DNA from: Plantago major
Lineage: Eukaryota > Streptophyta > Magnoliopsida > Lamiales > Plantaginaceae
NCBI GenBank assembly: GCA_026545765.1
Contig: CM048843.1
Coordinates: 20,457,646-20,521,645 of the forward strand
Length of the DNA stretch: 64,000 nucleotides
Reading direction: 5' to 3'
The first letter of the stretch is position 1; every line of letters starts with the position of its first letter. The notes beneath the pieces are model-generated. The model ran no database searches. It saw only the letters and a list, made by a program, of their open reading frames with translations, and was not told the DNA's origin. Position numbers and translations under genes: made by a program. Shown piece after piece: positions 49,001 through 57,729 of the stretch.

Positions 49001-51998
49001 CATTTTGAGTCGATTGCTTTCTTCCTCGGTGGAAGTGACACAAGCTTCCATGTGCCATTCTCTTCCAAAGCTTGTATCTCTTTCTTCATTGCAACACGCC
49101 AATTCGGATTTTTAATTGCCTGGTGAAAATATTTTAGCTCATCATGTGAAGTGATGGCTGCTAAAAATGCTCTGTGAGTTGGAGAAATTTTATCGTAAGA
49201 CATGTAATGAGATAATGGATACACCATCTCTCGAGCTGTGGCGGATTGTGAATGATCAACCGAAGGTGGCAAGTCGGTAACAAAATTTTCAAGATGTTTT
49301 GGTTGCTTCTTTACCTGTTCACTGCGACCCTGTTTTGAATGACCTAAATTAATACTCATTTTGAGGAACTATATGGGATGGTGCTGAATTTACTCCATCA
49401 AGATCACCACCATTATCTATAATTGACCTATCATGCATTGCCGTACCGGTGGAATCTTCTTGTTGATGGACATTGTCACTTTTACCATGTAAACTTGCCT
49501 CACTACCATGATTTGTGGATCCAAAATTGTGTTGTGAATGAGCCTCACGAGCTTGGTGCAAAATATCATCTTCCAAATTAATAATCTGACCATTTGAAGT
49601 ACTCAAAGTAGCAAGCTCAACACTATCGATATTATTTCGAGAGTGCTCAGGATCAATAGCACCATCCAACTTAAAAAACATTAGTCTTGAGAGGGTATAC
49701 ATCTTCGAAAAATGTGACATCCCGGTAAGTATAAATCTTTTCACTCTTCAAATCATATACTCGATAACCCTTTTGTCCGTTTGGATAACCAACAAAAATG
49801 CAAGGCCTCCCCCTTTCACTGAACTTATCCATGCTCTTACTATTATCATGGGCTTAAACCAAGCATCCAAAAACACGAAGATGATTATATGAAGACACCT
49901 TCCGAGTAATATCTCATAAGGTGTCTTATTATTAATGACACGGGATGGCAATCGATTTATAATATAAACTGCAGTCAGAATGCATTCTCCCCAAAATTTA
50001 ATCGGCAAACCAGCTTGAAAACGTAGAGCCCTTGCAACGTCTAATATATGTCTATGTTTTCTTTCAACCACTCCATTTTGTTGAAGTGTATATGTGCATG
50101 ACGTTTCAAGAATTATTGTAATAATCTGTCGTAAGACGGGATTGGAATTCTACCCCATTATCCGTCCTAATTCGCTTCACCTTCTTCTCAAATTGATTCT
50201 TCACCATGTTACAAAACATGATCAAATAGTGGCTAGTTTCAGATTTATACATCAAATATGTCCAAAACTCCTCGACTAAAATCATCCACAATTGAAATAA
50301 AATAGTGAGAGCCCGAAAATGATGCAGTTTTATAAGGCCCCCATATGTCACAATGAATCAATTCGAAACATGACGTAGACTTTATGGTACTAACAGGGAA
50401 GGGGAGTCTAGTTTGTTTAGCTCTCATGCAAGAATCATAGTGCGCAACACCATCACAATTAACATTACCGGAAATTCATTGAATTTGTTGAACCTTTCCA
50501 ACAGATGCATGTCCCAACCTCCTGTGCCAAAGTTCTCCGTCTTTAAACGGATCAAGGTAGTATAGTCCTTCACGGTGTTTACCTACTCCAGTCAATTTCT
50601 TGGAAGACATATCCTGCATCACACAAAACTCCGGAAAGAAAGGGATCGCACAATTTAGATCTCTAGTCAGCCTACTAACTGATAACAAATTGCATTTAAA
50701 ATCGGGTATGTTCAAGACATGATCAATTTTCATGCCATTGGGAAGTTCTGTGTTTCCGACGCTCTTAACAGGTATGCTATCCCCGTTAGGAATCTTGACG
50801 GCTGGTTCCATCGCCTTTTGGTTGAATTCTAAAACTCCTCCATCACAAGTGATGTGTTCCGAGGCCCCTAAATCTATCACCCATGGTTTTTTGAAATTAA
50901 TTTTACTTGCCGCATTTGTTGTGGGAATCATCAACTCATTTGCTGTGTTCTTTGGGCCAAAGTACTTGGTAAATTGAATATGCTGCTCATGTTCCTGACA
51001 CTAGGGTCATCTCTGTTTCTACTCTGCTCTGGTAGATTTAGGATGTGGGATTTGGTAGCCAGGTTTGGCTCTGGTACCATGAAAAACTTTATATAAAATC
51101 AGAGATCATATACTGTGAATTGATAATTTTCATTAGCAACAATGTGTGTCTTATATTTTACAACCTGAGCAGAGAAGAGACCAAAATAAAGGAAATAGTA
51201 TAAACAAAATCTATCCTAATGAATAACATATCAATCAGTTAGGAATTGAATAAATAGAATACAACACCATATGGAAACAAATATTCTGCCGTGCTGTGCA
51301 CACCAAGAGTTCCAATACCTTCTGTAGTTAATTCGTAGCTTCTCTAATTATATATTCCAACAATAAGGCTGTGAAGAAGCTTTACTATTTCTATGGCTCC
51401 ACTTGCAGCAAAAATTGATGGACAACTGATCATTTCCTGCGAAACATTTAGTTTGCATATGTGATGATAATACTGTTAGTCTATGCAAATATATTTGCTT
51501 AGAAACTGCCTTTTGTCTTGCAGTGTAACAGCAGAAAAGTGGGTTCCTGTCATGGAAGTTCCAGTGGCAAGTATGAAAGTTTTCTTAGAGAAAAAGAAGC
51601 AGCACGGGTATGCTATTCTAGGTCTGGAGCAAACTGCAAATAGCATACCACTAGACCAGTTCAAGTTTCCTACAAAAACTGTAAGTCATTATTCTGAGAT
51701 ATTCTCTGCTGAATTGTAGTTATAATTTTGATAAGCAAATGCACAATGTAGTGAATGTACGCACTCAGCACAGGCTCTGTATATAGATTTCCTCTTGGTT
51801 TTAGACGTTTCTTTGTTGCTCTGGTGACAGGTTTTGGTTCTTGGGCGCGAGAAAGAAGGAATACCTGTGGAGATAATCCACATGTTGGATGGCTGCATTG
51901 AAATCCCACAGCTAGGAATAGTCAGGTCACTCAATGTCCATGTTAGTGGTGCAATCGCACTGTGGGAATACACTCGTCAGCAAAGGCTGCTGCAATGA
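24695..51998 (+). CDS. TRM3: tRNA (guanosine-18)-2'-O-methyltransferase, Trm3/TARBP1-like
   Basis: Thirty-five exons join in frame to 1836 residues: 24695-24859, 24962-25055, 25394-25482, 25595-26148, 26240-26432, 26541-26852, 26959-27109, 27206-27343, 27466-27547, 28272-28555, 28645-28758, 28872-29098, 30018-30263, 30354-30509, 31493-31630, 31745-31987, 33800-33927, 35031-35154, 35442-35603, 35690-35837, 35992-36092, 37019-37180, 38043-38090, 38427-38534, 39264-39338, 40432-40482, 41859-42002, 42095-42225, 44738-44825, 46032-46091, 46163-46409, 46954-47105, 47231-47301, 51524-51680, 51831-51998. About 1650 residues are a Leu-rich helical-repeat-like region. The last ~150 form a SpoU/SPOUT domain: [14 protein letters not shown], the knot motif [12 protein letters not shown] and the C-terminal [15 protein letters not shown]. 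Family members 2'-O-methylate G18 in the tRNA D-loop using S-adenosylmethionine. All junctions keep frame. Introns are unusually transposon-loaded; a copia element occupies intron 33. Confidence 0.93.
27993..28020. repeat. Poly(A) run, 28 A, in intron 9 of the TRM3-like gene
   Basis: It is an uninterrupted A homopolymer. It could be a simple repeat or the tail of a retroposed sequence, but no SINE/LINE body or target duplication was recognised. Confidence 0.9.
29220..29431. mobile_element. MITE in intron 12 of the TRM3-like gene
   Basis: The left end ACTCCCTGTCACAGAACAAA and the right end in reverse complement (TATTCCCTCCGTCCCAGAAC..) match in inverted orientation over about 30 bases including ACAGAACAAATGTC. 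The element is about 210 bp and non-coding. Confidence 0.85.
32140..32520 (+). mobile_element. Decayed hAT-like transposon fragment in intron 16 of the TRM3-like gene
   Basis: Near 32266 a frame gives an acidic tail ending [12 protein letters not shown] and a stop (TGA about 32337), the style of a hAT transposase C terminus. It is preceded by CGAATTAAGA repeats. The flanks carry GC-rich GCGCT/CCGCT repeats (for example CATCCCGCTCCCGCTATTTG), like hAT sub-terminal regions. No terminal inverted repeat or target duplication was resolved. Family assignment is tentative. Confidence 0.4.
33577..33594. repeat. Poly(G) run, 18 G, in intron 16 of the TRM3-like gene
   Basis: Eighteen uninterrupted G residues are followed by AGG. 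Such runs are prone to slippage and to sequencing or assembly error. Confidence 0.95.
40600..41190. mobile_element. Possible small DNA element(s) in intron 26 of the TRM3-like gene
   Basis: The words at the left (AACTAAACTCATTTTGTCAAAA) and the reverse complement of about 40985-41010 (GCAAATAGACCACATTTTGTTA) are similar, suggesting weak inverted ends. Inside, 40745-40840 has several GGAAGCT/CCATGG words like the palindrome cluster at 43099-43370. Further right, CCTAAATCGGACA occurs twice (41088 and 41121). No target duplication was found. Confidence 0.35.
42782..43666. mobile_element. Non-autonomous MULE (885 bp) in intron 28 of the TRM3-like gene
   Basis: The left end GGGATGGCTAACTTTAGTAC and the right end in reverse complement (GGGCTTGACTAATTACAGTAC) are inverted repeats that continue to a GTCGCA and a GTTAGTAC word. 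The flanks carry the 9-bp direct repeat TTGTTACTT (42773-42781 and 43667-43675), the Mutator length. It is non-coding apart from low-complexity frames across the palindrome cluster. Confidence 0.82.
43099..43370. repeat. Dense palindrome cluster (GGAAGCTT / CCATGG words)
   Basis: The cluster includes a perfect 16-bp palindrome GACCGGAGCTCCGGTC (43099-43114), a perfect 36-bp palindrome at 43221-43256 centred on AGCTTCCATGGAAGCT, and a near-perfect inverted repeat of about 75 bp at 43281-43353 centred on AGATCT. Translations are repetitive on both strands, as expected of a palindromic repeat, so the ORFs here are not genes. Confidence 0.92.
44099..44339. repeat. Minisatellite, ~120-bp unit, two copies, in intron 28
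   Basis: Units at about 44099-44219 and 44220-44339 share TCAGTGTTAGTGT, GGTAT-AGACGTTGGTAC, TTTATTCAGGT and TGGTACATGATCATGGTACC-like words. The last is itself nearly palindromic. The copies differ at several percent of positions. Confidence 0.8.
45687..45713 (+). repeat. GGGA tandem tract (G-quadruplex-capable) in intron 29
   Basis: At least six GGG(A/G) blocks occur in 27 bases on the sense strand, satisfying the simple four-tract G-quadruplex pattern. Confidence 0.8.
47369..47606 (-). repeat. Copia 3' LTR (238 bp)
   Basis: It runs from TGAAAAACTTTATATAAAAT to GAGTTCCAATA on the plus strand. In element orientation it begins TATTGG rather than the usual TGTTGG, and both LTRs share this change. 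Confidence 0.93.
47614..50934 (-). pseudogene. Copia polyprotein remnant (protease to RNase H), broken
   Basis: Read from high to low coordinates: a protease remnant with DLGASEHIT in place of the usual D-S/T-G-A, and GAG-pre-integrase [10 protein letters not shown] (50476-50934); integrase core pieces with [15 protein letters not shown] and ERKHRHIL, supplying D, D and E (49748-50427); reverse transcriptase with [11 protein letters not shown] (48067-49359, in two frames); and RNase H with [21 protein letters not shown] (47614-47937). Frame changes and stops separate the pieces and gag is absent, so it cannot encode a full polyprotein. Mobilisation would need proteins from another copy. Confidence 0.9.
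51067..51079 (-). other. Primer-binding site of the copia element
   Basis: The minus strand reads TGGTACCAGAGCC directly after the LTR end ..TTTTTCA. This matches the initiator-Met-tRNA type (TGGTATCAGAGCC) with one change. Confidence 0.85.
51080..51317 (-). repeat. Copia 5' LTR (238 bp)
   Basis: It is identical to the other LTR except for four substitutions (in CAATGTGTGTC, CAATCAGTTAGG and AGAATACAAC). The tRNA primer-binding site adjoins it at 51067-51079. Confidence 0.93.
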
Positions 51999-52207
51999 AC
52001 TTTGACTCTTTAGATAGTAACTACTCGTCACATAATAGTTTGCCTCAAGTTCCCATCAGATCAGCAGAAACGTTCACGGTGTGATAGAAACTTGATGATA
52101 TGGTTTAGTATTGGTAAAACTAAAGCTCTTTACATTGACAGTCACTTTGTTCTAATAATTAATCAATGCTTTCACTTGGTTTTACCAGACTCTTTGTTGG
52201 ATGGGTG

Positions 52208-52377
52208 TAGCGGTGATCATAAAATTCGAAATCCGAAAATCCGATCCGACCCGATCCGATCCGATCCGATACGATGTATTTGGATCGGATTACGGATTAT
52301 GATATTTTAGATCCGTAGATTTTTGGATTAATCCGATCCGATCCGATCCGTCGGATTAATTCGAAAATCCGAATTAA

Positions 52378-52464
<87 letters not shown>

Positions 52465-52824
52465 AATTTTTTTTTTTCCCCTATTCAGCCAAACAAAATA
52501 CAAAATAAAAAGTTAGCCCAAACAAAATACAAAATAGAACATGAACTTCAAACTTTTCGTATTTGTTGTTTTGGACTTTAAGTAAACTTGTGAACTTTAT
52601 TTTGTTTATTTTGAATGTGGAACTACTGAACTAGTATTTAATTTGGCTACGAAATGCTATTTAAGTTTTTTTTTTTTTTTAAATTAAAGTTTGGATTGTT
52701 CGGATTAAATCCGATCCAATCCGAACTTTTTCGGATTAATCCGAAATCCGATCCGATCGTTCGGATCGGATTGATTTGAACTTCGGATCGGATTGGATCG
52801 GATTAATCCGAACGTGCAGCCCTA
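52208..52824. mobile_element. Non-autonomous hAT element (617 bp) just downstream of the TRM3-like gene
   Basis: The left end TAGCGGTGATC and the right end in reverse complement (TAGGGCTGCACG) pair as hAT termini. The flanks carry the 8-bp direct repeat GATGGGTG (52200-52207 and 52825-52832). Both arms are packed with GGATCGGAT/ATCCGATCC and CGGATTAATCCG words. The centre is a long (AT)n. It starts 210 bp after the TRM3-like stop codon, so it may lie in the 3' UTR. Confidence 0.85.
52389..52461. repeat. (AT)n microsatellite, about 73 bp
   Basis: It is an uninterrupted AT dinucleotide run in the centre of the hAT element. ORFs across it are artefacts. Confidence 0.97.
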
Positions 52825-52832
52825 GATGGGTG

Positions 52833-53306
52833 TATGGGATTACAGGTCTCCTGAACATTGTTTCAAGCAACAGGTAAAAAGCGCCTATGAACAAATCATA
52901 ATACTGTTCAAGGCAAATGTTAATCCAATTTGTGCTTAACCACGTTTTCTTAGTTTGCCGAACATCTTCGACATGAAGTTTCCCTTTTTCTGCATATGCT
53001 AGATATTTACATAAAATGAGATGTCAGTATATGGATCTGATCAATGTTTGGAATTAGTAGTAGATATTATGCACGTACCACAAGGCTCTTCACCATAACC
53101 TTCATTTTAGCGACTCCAGGTAAACTTTTTCGAACCTTGTTTTGTTGTCTGTCTTTTGTTATCTTGGAAGCTGTCAAGGTTCTGAGAAAGCCTGGCATTA
53201 AGCATTCCCAATTTCCAAAACAAGTTGGAGAGCTTGTGCGCTCTTTTGGCTTCGCTGGAACTATCTGCGAAGTTGTAAAAAACAATCAACAGCTGAATTG
53301 GACAGA
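52833..53306. other. Intergenic between the TRM3-like gene and the small minus-strand gene
   Basis: No gene is supported. A plus-strand frame at 53044-53355 has no recognisable domain and overlaps the start of the minus-strand exon. Confidence 0.4.
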
Positions 53307-53687
53307 CTACGGAAGCATAGCAGAAAGATATATTCTTGTAACAAAATGTACCTGAACTGAAGGAGATTGTTTGACACGGGAAACTGAGCGTGAGCGTTTA
53401 ACTGAAGTTGACCGTTTAGCTGAAGTTGATGCTGTCAACGTTGTTGGACGTGCAGATGCTCGTAGATGTCTTGCATACTCGAGAAGATCTGCTCTTCTAT
53501 TGTACCCTCTACCTCTGCTAGCAGTAGTTTTGTTAGGGTCAACAGTATTATGGAGGACATGAATATGGTGGTGATGATGGTGGTGGTGCTGATGGCTCCT
53601 CTTTCCTGGTGAAGGGCTCAGCCTCCTCCTCGGTCTCTCTGCATAAACCGCCACCAAAACGGCTTTCTCCCGGCAGCAAACTATACT
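53307..53687 (-). CDS. Small basic protein of unknown function, last exon (5' partial)
   Basis: On the minus strand an acceptor (ATAACAG|AGT) at 53688-53690 opens an in-phase exon of 126 codons ending at the TAG at 53307. The translation starts SIVCCREKAVLVAVYAE. It then has an Arg-rich stretch, eight consecutive His (about 53568-53591), a GRGYNRRADLLEYARHLR segment, and a Lys/Arg/Ser-rich tail. The RRAxLLxYAxxLR wording resembles small uncharacterised plant proteins I recall only vaguely. No upstream exon with a start codon could be fixed. Codon-like structure and the splice acceptor favour a real gene, but function is unknown. Confidence 0.5.
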   Translation of the reverse strand, partial: SIVCCREKAVLVAVYAERPRRRLSPSPGKRSHQHHHHHHHHIHVLHNTVDPNKTTASRGRGYNRRADLLEYARHLRASARPTTLTASTSAKRSTSVKRSRSVSRVKQSPSVQVHFVTRIYLSAMLP

Positions 53688-53792
53688 CTGTTATTACATT
53701 GATTAGCTAGTCGATATCAGGTTGTTGGGGGAAAGAGTTAGACTATTAGTCAACTACAGCCTCCAATACTTTGAAGGGTTAGTTAACTATGG

Positions 53793-54086
53793 TACTCTCT
53801 GTCCTACAGAACTTTATACATTAGAATGATACTCATCTGTCTTAAAGAACTTTATACATTAGAATTGACGCGTAATTTTAAGTGGAAATTTAAAGTAATG
53901 ATAGTATATGAAATGGATGTGTAAAAGTGCACTTTAATTTAGTGATAAAATGTGTAATTTATGTATAAAATTGAGATTGTTTATTATTTGTTGGGTGTGG
54001 GGTAGTTATCCTTTTTAGTAATGAATGTAGTTTTGTTTGAAGATTAAAAAACGACAAACTTATAAAGTTCTATGGGACGGGGAGTA
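53793..54086. mobile_element. MITE with AGAACTTTATACATTAGAAT ends, copy A
   Basis: The right end (AAAGTTCTATGGGACGGGGAGTA) and the left end (TACTCTCTGTCCTACAGAAC) are inverted repeats. The left terminus is duplicated in tandem (53793 and 53830, period 37). It belongs to the same family as copy B at 54277-54547, in opposite orientation. Confidence 0.85.
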
Positions 54087-54276
54087 TCTAACAACATGAT
54101 AATCATGATAAAAATGTGACAAGACTATAACAATAGAAATAAAAGATCATACATTGAAATGATATCAATTTCCTAAACTTGAAACAAAAGAGTTTGTAAT
54201 TGCAATTACTAAAGATTTTTCTGATTAGTTAATATAGATTTGTATAACGTCCAACACGTGATTTTAGTTACATTTA

Positions 54277-54547
54277 TACTCTTTTCCCTTCTCCCACATA
54301 ACTTTATACTTTTATCATTTTTAACCGTCCCATAAAACTTTATACGTTATTAAAAAATGAAGCTGCCTCACACGCAACAAATAATAAACAATCTCAAATT
54401 TACACACAAATTACACATTTTACCACAAAAAGTACATTTTTTCCTACCTTTTTAATAACTTATCATCACTTTAACTTACTTTAAATTTTCGCATAAAATT
54501 ATGTGCTAATCCTAATGTATGAAGTTCTCCGGGACGGAGAAACTAGT
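54277..54547. mobile_element. MITE, copy B, inverted relative to copy A
   Basis: Its reverse complement aligns with 53793-54086 over most of its length (for example AAATTTGAGATTGTTTATTA near the middle). The left terminus also looks doubled (54277 and about 54321). Confidence 0.8.
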
Positions 54548-55375
54548 ATCTTTAGTTTCCAATATGTTTTGCTTTCGTGTTGCGTAATATCCATACAAAT
54601 TTTCCGAGTTCTAGTATATTGAAAAATGGGAAAATGTGAAGTCAAATGAAATAATAAAATGACAATCAGACATCCATGTGACAAATGAAAGAGAAGGAAG
54701 GTGTCGATGTCGAGTTTTACTATCGATGAGCGTGAAAATGCACCAGTATAATCCAATATTAACTTCTTAAAAGTAAGATGCAATTCGGAATATTAAACAA
54801 TACTGCTATTGCTTTAAAGATATTTTGCATTTGAATTGCGAACTTACAAAAAAGATTACATGCTTGATTATACAAATTAAACAACAGTCCTTTTCTTCAT
54901 TTAATCGGAGAAATAACCAGGAAGTACTAACCTTTTGAGATTCAAAGAGAGGAAAATATTCAAGTGAAAATCATTATATGAGCACATGCAGTAGAGACAG
55001 AGAAAAAGAAAATGAAGAATACTAACCATTTTGCATCGAAGACCGATCGACCAAAGGTACGGTGATAAGAGTGATAATATATATATATAGGACTTGAGTT
55101 GAGCAGGCCTTTGATGTTGAACAAGATATAAACGACAAATATATATTGTTAATTGTCTTAATTGAACGTATCGAAATGTTTGTCTTATCATGTTACCTTT
55201 TGAATATAGAAAAAGAAACCGTCCATGGTCCGATTCCAAATGTATTAGTTAACATATGTGATGCGCCCCATGCCATCTAGTTGTGGTCATTTTACAAGTA
55301 TTACTACGTTTGTACAAATTATATCTGAAGTTGTATTTAATAATCCTAATCGTGGATGTCATTATAAAAATTGTA
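54548..55375. other. Intergenic, AT-rich, no gene seen
   Basis: Minus-strand ORFs at 54499-54783 and 54901-55239 have hydrophobic, low-complexity translations without motifs. A short TA run lies at about 55078-55089. Confidence 0.4.
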
Positions 55376-55917
55376 CTTCCTCCGTTTTGGAAAATACTTT
55401 ACTTTGATTTATTTGTCAACAAAATAATGAAAGTGGAAGACTTTATTAGAAAATACTCTATATGTCCCGGATTCAACTTTCCATGGATCCAAATATATGT
55501 TTTAAGATAATAGTGAATAAAGTAGGAGAGATGTGATAAAGTATAATATAATGAATAAAATACGATGGATAGTGAATAAATTATGAGAGATTTATATGAT
55601 TTAAGAGATAAGAAATTGAAATTAAAATGTCCCAAAAAACGGAATGTGAGAAGTTAAATTCGGGACGGATGGAGTAACAAAGAATGAATAAAAAGTGATT
55701 GTTGATTGTTAAAGTGAAAATTTGAATATTATTTAAATGAAAAAAAATAAAGAATGAGTGAAGTAGAGATGGTGGGTTGGTAAAATTGTAAATATAAGTG
55801 TATATGGGTATAATTTAGAAAGGTAAAAGTTAATATTGCCAAAATTAATGTAAATGAGAAGCTTATTGTTGGACGGCTAAAATGACAAAATGAAAGCTTG
55901 TGATGGGACGAAGGGAG
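55376..55917. mobile_element. MITE (CTTCCTCCGTTTTGG / GATGGGACGAAGGGAG) carrying a second MITE
   Basis: The terminal sequences match in inverted orientation and TA flanks both sides. Without the inner insertion at 55456-55674 the element is about 320 bp. Confidence 0.75.
55456..55674. mobile_element. MITE nested in another MITE (219 bp)
   Basis: The ends CTCTATATGTCCCGG and ..CGGGACGGATGGAG are inverted, with flanking TA at 55454-55455 and 55675-55676. The interior AATAAAGTAGGAGAGATGTG matches the family of the MITE at 22509-22749. Confidence 0.87.
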
Positions 55918-57268
55918 TACAATGATAATTTTCGTAAATTTTGTTGTACAAATAGGGTTGTAATGTCACGTTCGGAGCTTTTAATGTCATGTAAATTTTA
56001 ATATGCCGTACCCTTCCAACAATAATCAATCTCTATTTCCCCAATATAATTTCTAAAAACTCTAACACAAAGTCTCATGTGAGACGGTTTTTAGATAACT
56101 TATCTAGAGGCGACATATGTTATCAATAAAACCATCATAATTTAAGTCTTTTCCTGCGAAAGCAACCTTTACTAATTTAATCAAAACGTCTATGTTGTTA
56201 ACGAAATTAGTCTTGTTGTAATATGAAAAAACACTAATGTTGAGAACATATGCGTTTTGATTAATAATATCGATGATTTTCTTGATAATATAGGTCCGTC
56301 TCTAGATAAATTAATTAAAGGGGAATGTTGTAGGAAGTACAACTTTAATACTTTTTATTGATTGTGGACTACTAAAATAAATTTTATTGATTCTAGTATA
56401 AACTCATAATTGATTTTCCATCCATACCCTTGAGCCTTAATTTTGCAAGTCAAACTTACCAAAACCATCTAAATTTAAATATCAATAAATATATTCAACA
56501 TTTCCTACAACTTTGCTCATTGTCCATAATGTTTTATTGATACAAAAACTTCACACTTCATGTTTAATCTATTGATATATGTCTACAAGTGCATATTTCG
56601 AACATGTCCATATACCACGGACATATGTTAGTACCGGTACTGATATATGTATGAAAAGTTACCGATAAATGTTTACAAGTGTCAGATTCTGAACATGTAC
56701 GTTAATGCTACAGACATATATATGTATTGACACTGACATATGTCTGAAAGGATATTGCTATGTGTTTACAGTTACATTTTACATTTACTCCAGCTTAATT
56801 AATGTCTTCATAATAAATTTCGTAACTCATATTGGATAAGTGTATGATTGTCTCTTCATATTTGTCAACAATCAATCATAACCACACATTTAACAATGTT
56901 ATACCAAGATCAACAATAAAAATATGTGTTGCCTCTTAATCAATTATTCTCTCCAAGGTTGTATTACTTTCTAATTTGTCCTTAATTAAATCCTTCCAAA
57001 ATTTGTTCCAAACTTCCAATCATCAATTCCTCTTTATAATACTCATACGGTGATACGGAAATTCTAGTTTGTGCCAATTTTCCATAATGCACGTTTTCTT
57101 CAATGGAAATGAAGAATGATCAGCCATAAAGACAGAGGAATCACTTTTTATGACGAGGGAACAATATTTTCTTAGTATTCTTGGGCAAGGAAAAAATGCC
57201 GTATTAGTTTTCTCTTTAATTCCTACCCGTACACGAATAAAAAAGGACAACAAAAAGACTAAAAAATA
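55918..57268. other. Intergenic with a 90-bp tandem duplication
   Basis: Units at about 56581-56670 and 56671-56760 share GT-TACAAGTG, GAACATGT-C, GACATAT and TATGTATGAAA words. A GTCTCATGTGAGACGGTTTT word lies at about 56072. No gene is seen. Confidence 0.55.
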
Positions 57269-57501
57269 CTCCATCTATTTCAGAAAAAGTGTTACAACTT
57301 TCCGTTTTCGACGTTTCACTAAAAGTGTTACAATTTCCATTTATGGAAACTAATTAAATAATAAAACTCCCTACCTTTCACTTTTATTACAATATGCCAC
57401 TCATTTAATCTCTAATAATCATGGGGCCCACTTGTACTTTCTACTTTTTCTTAAAATTGGTGCAAATCCAAATTGTAACAATTTCTCTGAAATGGAGGGA
57501 G
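57269..57501. mobile_element. MITE (233 bp), CTCCATCTATTTCAG / CTGAAATGGAGGGAG
   Basis: The ends match in inverted orientation and are flanked by TA (57267-57268 and 57502-57503). Two copies of AAAAGTGTTACAA occur near the left end. Confidence 0.88.
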
Positions 57502-57729
57502 TATGATTTAGACCACTCTCACGAGTCAGGTTTCCGGTTCGGCTATGAATAGTGTATTAAAACCTCCTATAATTATTTTCTATATCAACCGCAAGAATCT
57601 TCTGGAAATTGAAAAACCATATGTTTCAATTTTTCGGTGTTTCTCGCTGATTTTGTCGATTTGGTTGCAGCGGTTGTGTTCTCCTTGTTGAGATCTGCCT
57701 TTGAAGTGTAATAGTATCAAAGTAAACAA

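Larger units (their letters stand above)
47369..51317 (-). mobile_element. Ty1-copia LTR retrotransposon, gag-deleted, in intron 33 of the TRM3-like gene
   Basis: Two 238-bp LTRs (47369-47606 and 51080-51317) differ at four positions and are flanked by the 5-bp direct repeat CCTTC (47364-47368 and 51318-51322). On the minus strand a primer-binding site TGGTACCAGAGCC follows the 5' LTR, like initiator Met tRNA sites of plant copia elements. A purine tract (CTTGAGGGGGAG as read on the minus strand) precedes the 3' LTR. Order protease, GAG-pre-integrase, integrase, reverse transcriptase, RNase H is copia order. Only about 145 bp separate the 5' LTR from the protease remnant, so gag is missing. 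The element is antisense to the host gene. Confidence 0.95.

Noticed and set aside
52297-52503. Minus-strand ORF with a long alternating Tyr-Ile stretch
   Set aside because: It is translation of the (AT)n microsatellite inside the hAT element.
53044-53355. Plus-strand 103-codon ORF downstream of the TRM3-like gene
   Set aside because: No domain was seen; it starts with generic hydrophobic sequence and overlaps the better-supported minus-strand exon.
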